From Streptomyces sp. NBC_01276 (GTDB taxonomy: Bacteria > Actinomycetota > Actinomycetes > Streptomycetales > Streptomycetaceae), in contig NZ_CP108442.1 in NCBI RefSeq assembly GCF_041435355.1, positions 3,348,001 to 3,412,000 of the forward strand: a DNA stretch of 64,000 nucleotides. Reading direction: 5' to 3'. The notes beneath the pieces are model-generated. The model did not search any database and was not told the DNA's origin. It was given only the letters and a program-made list of their open reading frames with translations. Numbering within the stretch: the stretch's first letter is position 1; every line of letters starts with the position of its first letter. Made by a program: the position numbers and the translations under genes. Shown piece after piece: positions 49,775 to 59,125 of this stretch.

Positions 49775-50334
49775 CAGGTGGTTCCGTATCCGCGAGGGGC
49801 AGGGTCCTCCCGGGGGAGGACGTTGGCGGTCGACAGCAGCTGGAGGCCGAGCCGCAGCCGGCGGCGCGCCTCGTCCTCGCTGATCTGCAGGTCGGCGGCG
49901 GCCTGCCGGTAGTCGCGCCGCTTGAAGTAGGCGAGTTCCAGGGCGGCCCGCAGCGGCGCGGGCATGGAGGTGACGATGTAGTCGGCGCGGGCGGCGGCGT
50001 TGGCGCTGCGCACCTTCTGCTCCAGCTCCTCGTGGGAGCCGCGGCCGAACTCGACCTGGCGCAGCCGGGCGACGGCCTGGCCCTGGGTGATCCGGGCGAC
50101 CCAGGAGCGCATGGAGCCCTGCTTGGGGTCGTAGGCGTCGGGGTTCTCCCAGATGTAGCCGAAGACCTCGCGGGTGATCCGGTCCGCGGCCTTCTCGTCG
50201 CCGAGCACCCGGTGCGCCAGGCCGTGCACGAGGGAGGCGAAGCGGTCGTAGAGCTCGCCGAGCGCGGCGGCCTCACCGCGGGCGAGGCGCTGTTGCATGC
50301 GACGGTCCCAGCGCGGTGGAACGTCCTTCGCCAT
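49774..50334 (-). CDS. ECF-type RNA polymerase sigma factor
   Basis: The 186-aa product has sigma region 2 (LYDRFASLVHGLAHRVLGDE, then EVFGYIWENPDAYDPKQGSM with the core-binding and -10 recognition helices) and region 4 (PAPLRAALELAYFKRRDYRQ then AAADLQISEDEARRRLRLGL). The intervening linker is short, as in ECF factors. ATG 50334 is preceded by GGGAGGAAG, which decides this start over a longer upstream frame. The anti-sigma gene overlaps its stop. I could not identify a matching -35/-10 autoregulatory promoter in the 267-bp upstream region, which holds no gene. Confidence 0.92.
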   Translation of the reverse strand: MAKDVPPRWDRRMQQRLARGEAAALGELYDRFASLVHGLAHRVLGDEKAADRITREVFGYIWENPDAYDPKQGSMRSWVARITQGQAVARLRQVEFGRGSHEELEQKVRSANAAARADYIVTSMPAPLRAALELAYFKRRDYRQAAADLQISEDEARRRLRLGLQLLSTANVLPREDPAPRGYGTT

Positions 50335-50601
50335 GCTTCCTCCCGCCGTGTGCCGACCCGTCAAATGTAGTGCGCAACCGATGGAACGCGCCTGTTTTGG
50401 GGGAACCCCGTCCGTGGACCGCGGCCCACGTGCTAGGGGCGCTGTGGGCACTGGTGTACGCGCCCTGCCGCGCTCCCCGTGCGCGGGTTCGATGCGGCCA
50501 CCTCCTTGACCGCTTCGCTTAACGCTCAGGCCACCGAGGCCTTACGCTCCTGCCTGTCTTGAACTGCACTCCCTCGCACACGTGAAGGCGGAACTCCGCA
50601 T

Positions 50602-51123
50602 ATGGACAGCGCAGAATACGAGCGCAAGATCGCCGCCCGATTCGCCACTTTCGACCAGGACGGATCCGGCTACATCGATCGGGAGGACTTCAGTACGGCG
50701 GCCAGGGCCGTACTGGCCGAATTCGGCACCACCGCGCGGTCGGACAAGGGACAGGCCGTCTTCAACGGCGCGGAGGCGTTCTGGCAGGGAATGGCCGGGA
50801 TCGCCGACGTGGACGGGGACCAGCGGGTCTCCCGGGAGGAGTTCGTCACCGGGGCGGCGAAGCGGCTGCGGGACAGCCCCGACCGGTTCGCGGAGATCGC
50901 GCGCCCGTTCCTGGCCGCGGTGATCGCCGTGGCGGACGAGGAGGGCACGGGCGCCGCGACGCCGGCGGCCGCGGCCCGGGTCCTGCGGGTGCTCGGCACC
51001 GCGCCGGACCTGGCCGGCCCGCTGGCGCGGGCACTGGACGCGGACGGCGACGGCCGGATCTCCGAGGACGAGATCCTGGCGGCCTTCGCGGGCTACTGCG
51101 GGGTGGAGGCACCCGACGCGTGA
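50602..51123 (+). CDS. EF-hand calcium-binding protein
   Basis: The 173-residue product has EF-hand loops in calerythrin-like arrangement: loop 1 DQDGSGYIDRED (about residues 18-29), a second canonical loop DVDGDQRVSREE (about 72-83), a degenerate one DEEGTGAATPAA (about 112-123), and a fourth DADGDGRISEDE (about 146-157). Three of the four should bind calcium. It has no signal peptide. Such proteins (for example CabC) buffer or sense calcium and influence aerial growth in Streptomyces. It is divergent from the ECF sigma gene. Confidence 0.93.
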   Translation: MDSAEYERKIAARFATFDQDGSGYIDREDFSTAARAVLAEFGTTARSDKGQAVFNGAEAFWQGMAGIADVDGDQRVSREEFVTGAAKRLRDSPDRFAEIARPFLAAVIAVADEEGTGAATPAAAARVLRVLGTAPDLAGPLARALDADGDGRISEDEILAAFAGYCGVEAPDA

Positions 51124-51220
51124 CACCGCGCGGCGGGCCGGGCGGACGACGCCCGGCCCCCGCGGGTGCGCCGGAGCGACGGCGGGCCGGTCCGGGGCGC
51201 GCGGCCGGCCGGGACCGCGC

Positions 51221-51239
51221 GGCCCGGCGCCGCCGGGCC
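51221..51239. terminator. Hairpin between convergent EF-hand and purU genes
   Basis: GGCCCGGC and its complement GCCGGGCC form a tight stem with a three-base loop within a very GC-rich 120-bp gap. Confidence 0.5.
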
Positions 51240-51244
51240 GGGGC

Positions 51245-52123
51245 TCAGGCGAAGACGACGGTGCGGCTGCCGTTCAGCAGGACGCGGTGCTCGCTGTGCC
51301 ACTTCACCGCACGGGCGAGCGCCTGGCACTCCACGTCGCGGCCGATGGCGACCAGCTGGTCGGGGGTGACCTCGTGGCCGACGCGCTCGACCTCCTGCTC
51401 GATGATCGGGCCCTCGTCGAGGTCGGCGGTCACGTAGTGCGCGGTGGCGCCGATGAGCTTCACGCCACGGGCGTGCGCCTGGTGGTAGGGCTTGGCGCCC
51501 TTGAAGCTCGGCAGGAAGGAGTGGTGGATGTTGATGATCCGCCCGCTCAGCTCCTTGCACAGGGTGTCGGACAGCACCTGCATGTAGCGGGCGAGGACGA
51601 CGAGCTGGACGTCCTGCGCGCGGACCAGTTCCAGCAGCTGCGCCTCGGCGTCCGCCTTGGTGTCCTTGGTGACCGGGATGTGCACGAAGGGCACGTCGTA
51701 CGAGCCGACCAGCTCGGCGAAGTCGGTGTGGTTCGAGACCACGGCCGCGATCTCCACGGGCAGCGCGCCGATCCGCGAGCGGAACAGCAGGTCGTTCAGG
51801 CAGTGGCCGAACTTCGACACCATGAGGACGATCCGCATGCGCTCGTCGGAGCGGTGGATCTGCCAGTCCATGCGGAAGGAGTCGCCGATCGCGGCGAAGC
51901 TCGCGCGCAGCTTCTCGACGGTGACCGCAGACTCGGCCTCGAAGTGCACCCGCATGAAGAAGAGCCCGGTCTCCCGGTCTCCGAACTGCTGGCTGTCCAC
52001 GATGTTGCAGCCGGTCATGAAGAGGTAACTCGACACGGCGTGCACGATGCCCTGCTTGTCGGGGCAGGACACGGTCAGGACGTACTGGGGCTGGGCAGTG
52101 GCCTCGGGGTGCGGGTCGCTCAT
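51245..52123 (-). CDS. purU: Formyltetrahydrofolate deformylase
   Basis: The 292-aa product matches PurU throughout. An N-terminal ACT domain (YVLTVSCPDKQGIVHAVSSY) is followed by the formyltransferase-like catalytic domain with RIVLMVSKFGHCLNDLLFR, the H-x-S-F-L-P motif in NIHHSFLPSFKGAKPYHQA, and the catalytic-Asp loop HYVTADLDEGPIIEQ. It hydrolyses 10-formyl-THF to THF and formate, balancing one-carbon pools. ATG 52123 directly precedes the ACT domain. The unknown-function gene upstream ends 14 bp before it, so the two may form an operon. Confidence 0.96.
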   Translation of the reverse strand: MSDPHPEATAQPQYVLTVSCPDKQGIVHAVSSYLFMTGCNIVDSQQFGDRETGLFFMRVHFEAESAVTVEKLRASFAAIGDSFRMDWQIHRSDERMRIVLMVSKFGHCLNDLLFRSRIGALPVEIAAVVSNHTDFAELVGSYDVPFVHIPVTKDTKADAEAQLLELVRAQDVQLVVLARYMQVLSDTLCKELSGRIINIHHSFLPSFKGAKPYHQAHARGVKLIGATAHYVTADLDEGPIIEQEVERVGHEVTPDQLVAIGRDVECQALARAVKWHSEHRVLLNGSRTVVFA

Positions 52124-52137
52124 GACGGCATAGCCTT

Positions 52138-52641
52138 TCACACCGCGCGGGTGAGCATCCTCAGTACGTCGACCGAGGTGGGCGGCTCGTCCGGATCCTC
52201 CCCGTCCGCCGCCGCCATCCGTACGTGCGCCTCGCGCGCGGCCCGTACCGCCTCGGGCCAGGCGTGGTGTTCCAGGTACGTGGACACGGGCGCGTCGGGC
52301 CCGGCCTGGTGCAGGATCCGCAACACCCGCAGGACGGCGAGGTCCACGAGGGCGGCCTCCTGCGCGTCCCGGAAGATCGTGCCGACGTACTTGTCGGCGG
52401 ACCAGCTGTCGAGCCAGGTGTCCTCGACGAGCCGGTACACGGCGTCGGTGACGTCCCCGTAGCCTTCCGCGCCGGTCAGCCAGACCTCCTCCTGGAACAC
52501 CGGGTCGGAGAGCATGTGCAGCGCCGAGCGCACGTTCGCGCGCCAGCGCCACCACGGCATGTCGTTGAGGGGCATGCCGCCCATGGTGGAGGAGCGGCCG
52601 CCGCGGCGGGAAGAGTTCTTCGAACCTTGGGCGAATGTCAC
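52138..52641 (-). CDS. Conserved actinobacterial protein of the SCO4402 family
   Basis: The 167-residue product contains the highly conserved core MPLNDMPWWRWRANVRSALH, then GYGDVTDAVYRLVEDTWLDS and AALVDLAVLRVLRILHQAGP. I recognise it as the SCO4402-type family of unknown function that lies next to purU in Streptomyces. The start is uncertain: GTG 52641 has a weak GAAAG site and adds a Ser/Arg-rich stretch, while ATG 52584 and ATG 52575 sit directly before the core. No membrane segment or signal peptide. Confidence 0.8.
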   Translation of the reverse strand: MTFAQGSKNSSRRGGRSSTMGGMPLNDMPWWRWRANVRSALHMLSDPVFQEEVWLTGAEGYGDVTDAVYRLVEDTWLDSWSADKYVGTIFRDAQEAALVDLAVLRVLRILHQAGPDAPVSTYLEHHAWPEAVRAAREAHVRMAAADGEDPDEPPTSVDVLRMLTRAV

Positions 52642-52780
52642 GCTTTCGATCGTACGTTCCCCCGTGGTGCGATCTTGAAGCGCCTGCGGACGGTTGCCCC
52701 CCGGCAATTCACCTGGGCGTCACCCGATGTTGTGTACACCTCACCATCCAGTTCCCCGGCGAGCGGAATGGTCGGTGGAC

Positions 52781-54187
52781 ATGACCAATCGCCGACGCGC
52801 AACTGCCCTATCCCGCCTGCTCCTTGCCTCGGCGGTGGGCGCGTGTCTCACCACCGCGTGCGGGGTGCTCCCCGGGGGCTCGGGGGGCTCCGGGGGCACC
52901 CTCACGGTCATGACCTTCGCCCCGATGGGCACCAAGGCGACCAACATGCCGGGAATGCCCGGGATGGCCAAGGCCTACGAGCGCTGGGTGAACGCCAACG
53001 GCGGCATCCACGGCCACAAGCTGCGCGTCCTGACCTGCAACGAGAAGAACACCCCGACCGGCGCCGCCGACTGCGCCCGCCAGGCCATCGCCGAGAAGGC
53101 CATCGCCGTCGTCGGCTCGTACAGCCAGCACGGACGCGCCTTCATGGCCCCGCTGGAGGCCGAGGGCATCCCCTTCATCGGCGGCTACGGGGTCTCCTCC
53201 GAGGAGTTCCAGAGCCCCCTGTCCTACCCGGTCAACGGCGGCCAGCCCGCGCTGCTGGCCGGCGCCGGGCACCAGCTCGGCAAGGCCTGCGCCCAGGTGT
53301 CGCTCGTGCGCCCGGACACCCTCGCCGGGGACTCCATGCCGGTCCTGCTGAACGCGGGGCTGCGGGCCAACAAGATGCCGGACGCCTCCGACATCCGGGC
53401 CGCCGAGGACTCCGCGGACCTGACCCCGCAGGCGCGCGAGGCGCTGGCCGACGGATCGGCGGGCGGACCGGCCAAGGACACCAAGGAGGCGCCGAAGGGG
53501 GGCTCCAAGGACGGCACGGCCAAGGACGCCGGAGCGGGGGCAGGGGCCGGGGCCGGGGCCGGGGCCGGGGCCGGCGCCAAGGATTCCGCCCCCAAGGAGG
53601 GCAAGCCCTGCGTCACGGCCGTCCTCGGCGAGCGCACCGAGACCTTCTTCGACGCCTTCCGCCGCCTGGACACCCAGCACCGCGACCCGCAGATCGCCTC
53701 CGTCCTCGGCAGTGTCAGCCAGGCCCTCGTCGACCGCACCGGCGGCAAGGAGAGCCCCTTCGAGGGCTCGTTCGTCACCAGCTGGTACCCGGTCTCGACC
53801 GACCCTCTGTGGGCCCCGATGCGGAAGGTGATCACCGAGCAGGCGTTCGGCGACGACACCGTCGACCCCGACGACAGCGGGGCGCAGACCACCTGGATCG
53901 CGTACACCGTGCTGAACGAGGTCGTGCAGCGCTTCAAGAAGGACGAGGACGTCACGGCCCGCAAGCTGGCCCACGCGCTCAACGAGTCCCAGGGCGTCAA
54001 GACGGCCGGCCTCACCCCCGACCTCAGCTGGCGCTACCAGGACATGCGGGCCGTGGCCGGCTTCCCCCGCCTGGTCAACGGCCGGGTCAGCTTCCAGATC
54101 GTCCGGGCGGGCCGCATCGTCGACCAGCCCGGCGAGCCCGCCCAGGACATGACCTCGACCCTGGAACAGGCTCCCCGCTCGGCCTGA
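52781..54187 (+). CDS. Periplasmic-binding-type lipoprotein (branched-chain amino-acid ABC receptor-like)
   Basis: The 468-residue precursor has a lipoprotein signal, with Cys27 in the lipobox LTTAC, and a Leu/Ile/Val-binding-protein-like fold: GMAKAYERWVNANGGIHGHK, DCARQAIAEKAIAVVGSY, GIPFIGGYGVSSEEF. No permease or ATPase genes are adjacent, so it may serve as a stand-alone receptor. Odd: the middle of the protein (about residues 225-280) is interrupted by a Lys/Asp/Gly/Ala-rich low-complexity stretch including about eight Gly-Ala repeats encoded by a GGGGCC-type tract at about 53535-53580. ATG 52781 was chosen as it directly precedes the basic signal sequence. Confidence 0.85.
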   Translation: MTNRRRATALSRLLLASAVGACLTTACGVLPGGSGGSGGTLTVMTFAPMGTKATNMPGMPGMAKAYERWVNANGGIHGHKLRVLTCNEKNTPTGAADCARQAIAEKAIAVVGSYSQHGRAFMAPLEAEGIPFIGGYGVSSEEFQSPLSYPVNGGQPALLAGAGHQLGKACAQVSLVRPDTLAGDSMPVLLNAGLRANKMPDASDIRAAEDSADLTPQAREALADGSAGGPAKDTKEAPKGGSKDGTAKDAGAGAGAGAGAGAGAGAKDSAPKEGKPCVTAVLGERTETFFDAFRRLDTQHRDPQIASVLGSVSQALVDRTGGKESPFEGSFVTSWYPVSTDPLWAPMRKVITEQAFGDDTVDPDDSGAQTTWIAYTVLNEVVQRFKKDEDVTARKLAHALNESQGVKTAGLTPDLSWRYQDMRAVAGFPRLVNGRVSFQIVRAGRIVDQPGEPAQDMTSTLEQAPRSA

Positions 54188-54200
54188 TCGCCCGGTCCGG

Positions 54201-55820
54201 TCACAGCTCGGACGTGTCGCGGCGGGTGAGGCCGTACTTGACGGCGATCGGGTTCCACAGGGCCGCCGCCGCCACCTTGGACTTCGTGGCCTCGCCGCTC
54301 GACTTGTTGCCGTCGGAGGCGTTGTCGGTGGCCTTGGCCTTGCCGTCCTTGCAGCCGCCCTTGTCGTGGCCGGCGTCGTCCGCCCAGTCCGCATAGCTGT
54401 TGTCGGCGTCCGCGGAGGCCTTCCAGGCCTTGGTGAGGGCGGCCGAGAGCTTCGCGTGGTTCGGGAGCAGGTCCGTCTTGAGCTCCTGGAGCCGGGTGAC
54501 CAGTTCCTCGCGCTGGCGGGCCGCGTCGCGCAGGTCCTGGGCCGCCTGACCGAGGTTCTTGCAGTCCTTGATGTCGTCCACGGCCTTGATCACCGAGGCC
54601 CGGCTGTCGTTGCTGTCCGCGAGGAGCTTGTCCAGCTGGACGGCCTGTGGGCGGGCCGGGTCCACGGGGGCCTCCCCCACCGGTGCGCCCGAGGCGCCCG
54701 AGCCGGTGCTCGCGGGGGCCACGGCGCCGGGGTCGCTGTTCGAGGCCTTGCCGTCGCTGAGCAGCGCACCCACCCCGAGTCCCACCACGGCCAGTCCGAC
54801 GACCCCTGCCGCGATGACGGCGGGCGGCACCCGGCGCGGGGCCGGGGCGGAGGGCGGCGGGGGCGGGGGCGCGTACTGCTGCTGCTGGTGGTGGTGGGGC
54901 GGCTGGGGCTGCTGCTGCCGGCGTGGCGCGTACTGCTGGGGCGGCGCGGGCGGCGGCGTACGCCGGGGAGCCGGACTCTGGACGGGGGACATCTGCTGGG
55001 TGGGCGCCGCGGCGATGCCCTCGTCGGCCCGGAACAGCGCGTCGAAGCCCTCGACGGGCGGGGGCCCCGGTGCCGCGGGGACGGGCGGTATGAACTGGGT
55101 CGCCGCCTCGCCCGGGTGCGCGCCGTCGGCCGGGACCGGCGGTATGAACTGGGTCGCCGCCTCACCGGGATGCCCGCCCGTCGCGGGGACGGGCGGTATG
55201 TACTGGGTCGCCGCCTCGCCCGGGTGCGGACCGGCGGCCGGGACCGGCGCGATGTACTGGGTCGCCGCCTCACCGGGATGCCCGCCCGTCGCGGGGACGG
55301 GCGGTATGTACTGGGTCGCCGCCTCGCCCGGGTGCGCGCCGGCCGCCGGGACGGGCGCGATGTACTGGGTCGCCGCCTCTCCCGCGTGCGCGCCGCCTGC
55401 CGGGACCGGCGGGATGTACTGGGTGGCCGCGTCGGGCAGCGGCGGGTAGCCGTAGCCGTGCGGCTGCCCCGGGCCCTCGAAGCCCGGACCCACGACGTGC
55501 CCCGCGGACGGGTACCCGTAGCCGGGCTGCCCCTGCGGCGGGTAGCCGTACGCGGGCTGCCCCTGGGGCTGCCCGTACCGCGGCTCCCCCTGCTGCCCCT
55601 GCCCCTGCTGCGGCTGCCCTCCGTACTGCTCCTGCCCGTACGCCGCAGGCTGCTGCTGCGGCTGCTGCCCGTACGGCGCGGGCGCGCCCCACGGCTCCCC
55701 CGCGCCCGGACCCGGCTGCGCCGGGTACCCCGGGTCCGCGTCGGGGCCTGCCGCGTCGGGCCGTGCCGGATCCGCCGCCCCGGGCCGGGGGACGCCCCCT
55801 TGTCCGCTCTGCGTCGTCAC
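54201..55820 (-). CDS. Single-pass membrane protein with Q/G/P-rich cytoplasmic region and 18-residue tandem repeats
   Basis: The 539-residue protein starts with a disordered Gln/Gly/Pro/Tyr-rich region, followed by seven tandem 18-residue units of the form ATQYIPPVPATGGHPGEA (about residues 130-255), then a Pro/Gln/His-rich stretch and one transmembrane segment ([20 protein letters not shown], near 345). The outer domain of about 170 residues has two cysteines (DCKNLG and GCKDG) and a helical core. Streptomyces has a group of such Pro-rich membrane proteins of unknown function, some paired with kinases. GTG 55820 follows AGAGGAG. Confidence 0.8.
   Translation of the reverse strand: MTTQSGQGGVPRPGAADPARPDAAGPDADPGYPAQPGPGAGEPWGAPAPYGQQPQQQPAAYGQEQYGGQPQQGQGQQGEPRYGQPQGQPAYGYPPQGQPGYGYPSAGHVVGPGFEGPGQPHGYGYPPLPDAATQYIPPVPAGGAHAGEAATQYIAPVPAAGAHPGEAATQYIPPVPATGGHPGEAATQYIAPVPAAGPHPGEAATQYIPPVPATGGHPGEAATQFIPPVPADGAHPGEAATQFIPPVPAAPGPPPVEGFDALFRADEGIAAAPTQQMSPVQSPAPRRTPPPAPPQQYAPRRQQQPQPPHHHQQQQYAPPPPPPSAPAPRRVPPAVIAAGVVGLAVVGLGVGALLSDGKASNSDPGAVAPASTGSGASGAPVGEAPVDPARPQAVQLDKLLADSNDSRASVIKAVDDIKDCKNLGQAAQDLRDAARQREELVTRLQELKTDLLPNHAKLSAALTKAWKASADADNSYADWADDAGHDKGGCKDGKAKATDNASDGNKSSGEATKSKVAAAALWNPIAVKYGLTRRDTSEL
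55066..55431 (-). repeat. 54-bp tandem repeats inside the membrane protein gene
   Basis: Seven in-frame units alternate between two slightly different versions (IPPVPATGG and IAPVPAAG), suggesting duplication of pairs. The DNA is very similar between units, so copy number probably varies between strains. Confidence 0.85.
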
Positions 55821-55897
55821 CGGGACTCCTCTGCCTTCTCCGACTTCCCGAACCAACGGAACGTCGGACCACGCTACCCGGTCCCGGCACGGGCACG

Positions 55898-57280
55898 TCA
55901 GGCCACCTGAACCTCCAGCCGCGACCCGAACACCCGGACGGCCGCTTCCTCCCGGTACGGCTCCAGCCGCGTGCGGAAGTCCTCCAGGTACTCCGCACCC
56001 CGCCTCGACCTGAGCGTGCCCAGCAGTTCGGCGGCCGTCGTCGCCGTCTGGCAGGCCTGCTCCACCTCTCTCTGCTGTACCTGCGCCGCCGCCAGCAGCA
56101 GCAGCCCGATCGCCCGCCGGCGCGCCTTGCCCGCGGGCAGCCCGCGCAGGGCCTCCTCCGCGCGCCGGCCCGCCGCCTCGGCCTGGCCGAGGTCCCGGTG
56201 GCAGTGGGCGAGCTCGTCCGCCAGGTAGGCCTGGTCGAAGTGCCGGATCCACACCGGGTCGTCCCCCGACTCCGGCTCGGCCCGCTCCAGCGCCGTGATC
56301 GCCCGCCCCGACAGCACCGCCGTGGCGCGGGCGTCGCCCAGCAGCGCGTGCCCTCGCGCCTCGGCGGCGTAGAACATGGCCTCCACCCTCGGGGTGACCT
56401 GCCCCCGCGTGCCCTCCTGCGCGGCCCGCGCCAGCTGCGCGATCTCGCGCGGGTTGCCCAGCTCGGCGGCGAGGTGGCTCATGGACGCGGCCAGCACGTA
56501 GCCCCCGTACGCGCGGTCGCCCGCGGCCTGGGCCAGGCGCAGGGCCTGGATGTAGTAGCGCTGGGCCAGGCCGGGCTGGCCCGTGTCCACCGCCATGTAC
56601 CCCGCGAGTTCGGTGAGCCGGGCGACGGCCGCGAACAGGGCCCGCCCCACCGGCTCCCGGTAGGCGCCGCCGATCAGCCCGGAGACCACGGAGTTGAGGT
56701 AGTGCACCACCACGGGGCGTACGTGCCCGCTGCCGAAGCGGTGGTCGAGCTCGGTCAGCGCCTGCGTCGTCGCGCGGACGGCCTCCACGTCGGACAACCC
56801 CACCCGGGCCCCGCCGTTGCGGGCCACCTGCGGGTCGGCTCCGGTGATCAGCCAGTCGCGGCTGGGCTCGACGAGCGCGGAGGCGGCCACGCTCGAACCG
56901 GCGAGGAAGTCGCGGCGCCCGACGTCGCTGCGCCACAGCTCGCAGACCTGCTCGATGGCGCCGACGACGGTCGGGGAGAACTGCAGGCCCACCCCGGAGG
57001 CTAGGTTCTTGCCGTTGGCCATGCCGATCTCGTCGATGGTGACGGTCCGGCCGAGTTTGCGGCCGAGGGCTTCGGCGATGATGCCGGGCGCCCGGCCGCG
57101 CGGCTGCTGGCCGCGCAGCCAGCGGGCCACGGAGGTCTTGTCGTAGCGGAGATCGAGGCCGTGCTCGGCCCCGCACATGTTGACGCGCCGGGCTAGCCCG
57201 GCGTTGGAGCACCCGGCTTCCTGGATGAGCGCCTGCAGCCGTTCGTTCGGCTGACGGGCGACGAGAGGCCTGGCTGCCAT
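55898..57280 (-). CDS. HTH/TPR transcriptional regulator, NsdA-like
   Basis: The 460-residue product has an N-terminal lambda-repressor-like region (NERLQALIQEAGCSNAGLAR, then KTSVARWLRGQQPRGRAPGI) and a long helical C-terminal part of TPR-like repeats (LTELAGYMAVDTGQPGLAQR, AYGGYVLAASMSHLAAELGN, ARATAVLSGRAITALERAEP). This is the layout of NsdA-type regulators, which repress sporulation and antibiotic production in Streptomyces. I am confident of the architecture, less so of the specific orthology. ATG 57280 was chosen because the HTH follows directly; an upstream in-frame start adds a basic stretch with no domain. It is divergent from the primase-polymerase-like gene. Confidence 0.8.
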   Translation of the reverse strand: MAARPLVARQPNERLQALIQEAGCSNAGLARRVNMCGAEHGLDLRYDKTSVARWLRGQQPRGRAPGIIAEALGRKLGRTVTIDEIGMANGKNLASGVGLQFSPTVVGAIEQVCELWRSDVGRRDFLAGSSVAASALVEPSRDWLITGADPQVARNGGARVGLSDVEAVRATTQALTELDHRFGSGHVRPVVVHYLNSVVSGLIGGAYREPVGRALFAAVARLTELAGYMAVDTGQPGLAQRYYIQALRLAQAAGDRAYGGYVLAASMSHLAAELGNPREIAQLARAAQEGTRGQVTPRVEAMFYAAEARGHALLGDARATAVLSGRAITALERAEPESGDDPVWIRHFDQAYLADELAHCHRDLGQAEAAGRRAEEALRGLPAGKARRRAIGLLLLAAAQVQQREVEQACQTATTAAELLGTLRSRRGAEYLEDFRTRLEPYREEAAVRVFGSRLEVQVA

Positions 57281-57495
57281 TGAAAACCCCCTGAAGCCAC
57301 GGGAGAGCGTTGGAATGATCACTTCCCGCCTGATGTGCGGAGAATCTTCGTCTCTGCGTCGTGTCGTTACCCAACGGCCGCGCCCCGGCCTCCTACGCGC
57401 CCCCGTACATGCACCGGTGCGCCCCACGTGCAGGATCGATGCACCGCCCACCGGCTGGTTTACGCCCGTAACCCCCGGTGACGGCGGGAGTTGTG

Positions 57496-58182
57496 ATGGG
57501 CGTGGAAGAGACCATCGGAGTCACGGAGACCGCACCCATCCCCAAGCAGCGGGGGGAGCAGCTGGTGGACCATGCCGTGCGGTACGCGGAAGAGCGGCAC
57601 TGGGACGTCTTCGCGGGTACGTGGCTGGAGCCCGGCGACGGCCGTGAACTGTGCTCCTGCGGAGCGGCGGACTGCCCGGCACCCGGCGCGCACCCGGCGG
57701 TGAAGGACTGGGCGGGGCTGGCCTCGGGCAGCGCGGTCGGCGTGCGCCGGATCTGGGCGAAGCACCCGAGCGCCTCGATCCTGCTGCCGACGGGCCGTAC
57801 CTTCGACGTGCTGGACGTCCCCGACTCCGCCGGTTTCCTGGCACTGGCGCGGCTGGAGCGGATGCAGCGCACCCTCGGGCCGGTCACCCTCACCCCCGGT
57901 CACCGGATGCTGTTCTTCGTCCTGCCCGGAGCCGGGGCGAAGGTGGCGGACCTGGTGCGCAAGCTGGGCTGGCTCCCGCACGCCATCGACCTCGCCGCGC
58001 GGGGCGAGGGCGAGTACGTGGCCGCGCCGCCCACCCGCTTCGGCGGGAAGGGGCCGGTGCAGTGGGCCCGTAAGCCCACTCCGGCGAACCGGTGGCTGCC
58101 GGACACCGAGGAGCTGATCGACGCCCTCGCGTACGCGTGCGGCAGCGAGGCCGCGGCCGCCCGGGGGCGCCGCCAGGCCTGA
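57496..58182 (+). CDS. Bifunctional DNA primase/polymerase N-terminal domain protein
   Basis: The 228-aa product resembles the prim-pol domain found in plasmid replication proteins and as single-domain proteins in Streptomyces chromosomes: an opening YAEERHWDVFAGTWLEPGDG, a cysteine-rich insert CSCGAADCPAPGAHPAVKDW, the core SILLPTGRTFDVLDVPDSAG and GHRMLFFVLPGAG, and a late GGKGPVQWARKP. In true prim-pol enzymes the D-x-D metal pair lies in the core strand; here it reads as FDVLDVPD, which keeps two Asp. Its role is unknown. ATG 57496 follows GGGAG. Confidence 0.82.
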   Translation: MGVEETIGVTETAPIPKQRGEQLVDHAVRYAEERHWDVFAGTWLEPGDGRELCSCGAADCPAPGAHPAVKDWAGLASGSAVGVRRIWAKHPSASILLPTGRTFDVLDVPDSAGFLALARLERMQRTLGPVTLTPGHRMLFFVLPGAGAKVADLVRKLGWLPHAIDLAARGEGEYVAAPPTRFGGKGPVQWARKPTPANRWLPDTEELIDALAYACGSEAAAARGRRQA

Positions 58183-58294
58183 CACCTGACATTCGTGTCC
58201 GTCGGTTCATGACATACGTAACTGCCGCCCTCTCCCCCCTCCTCCTAAGGTGAGGAAAGTAGGACCAACGGGGATGAGAACGAGAGGCAGGCGC

Positions 58295-59121
<827 letters not shown>

Positions 59122-59125
<4 letters not shown>

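Noticed and set aside
55066..55431. CRISPR-like regular spacing of repeats
   Set aside because: The units are contiguous, in frame and coding, without spacers.
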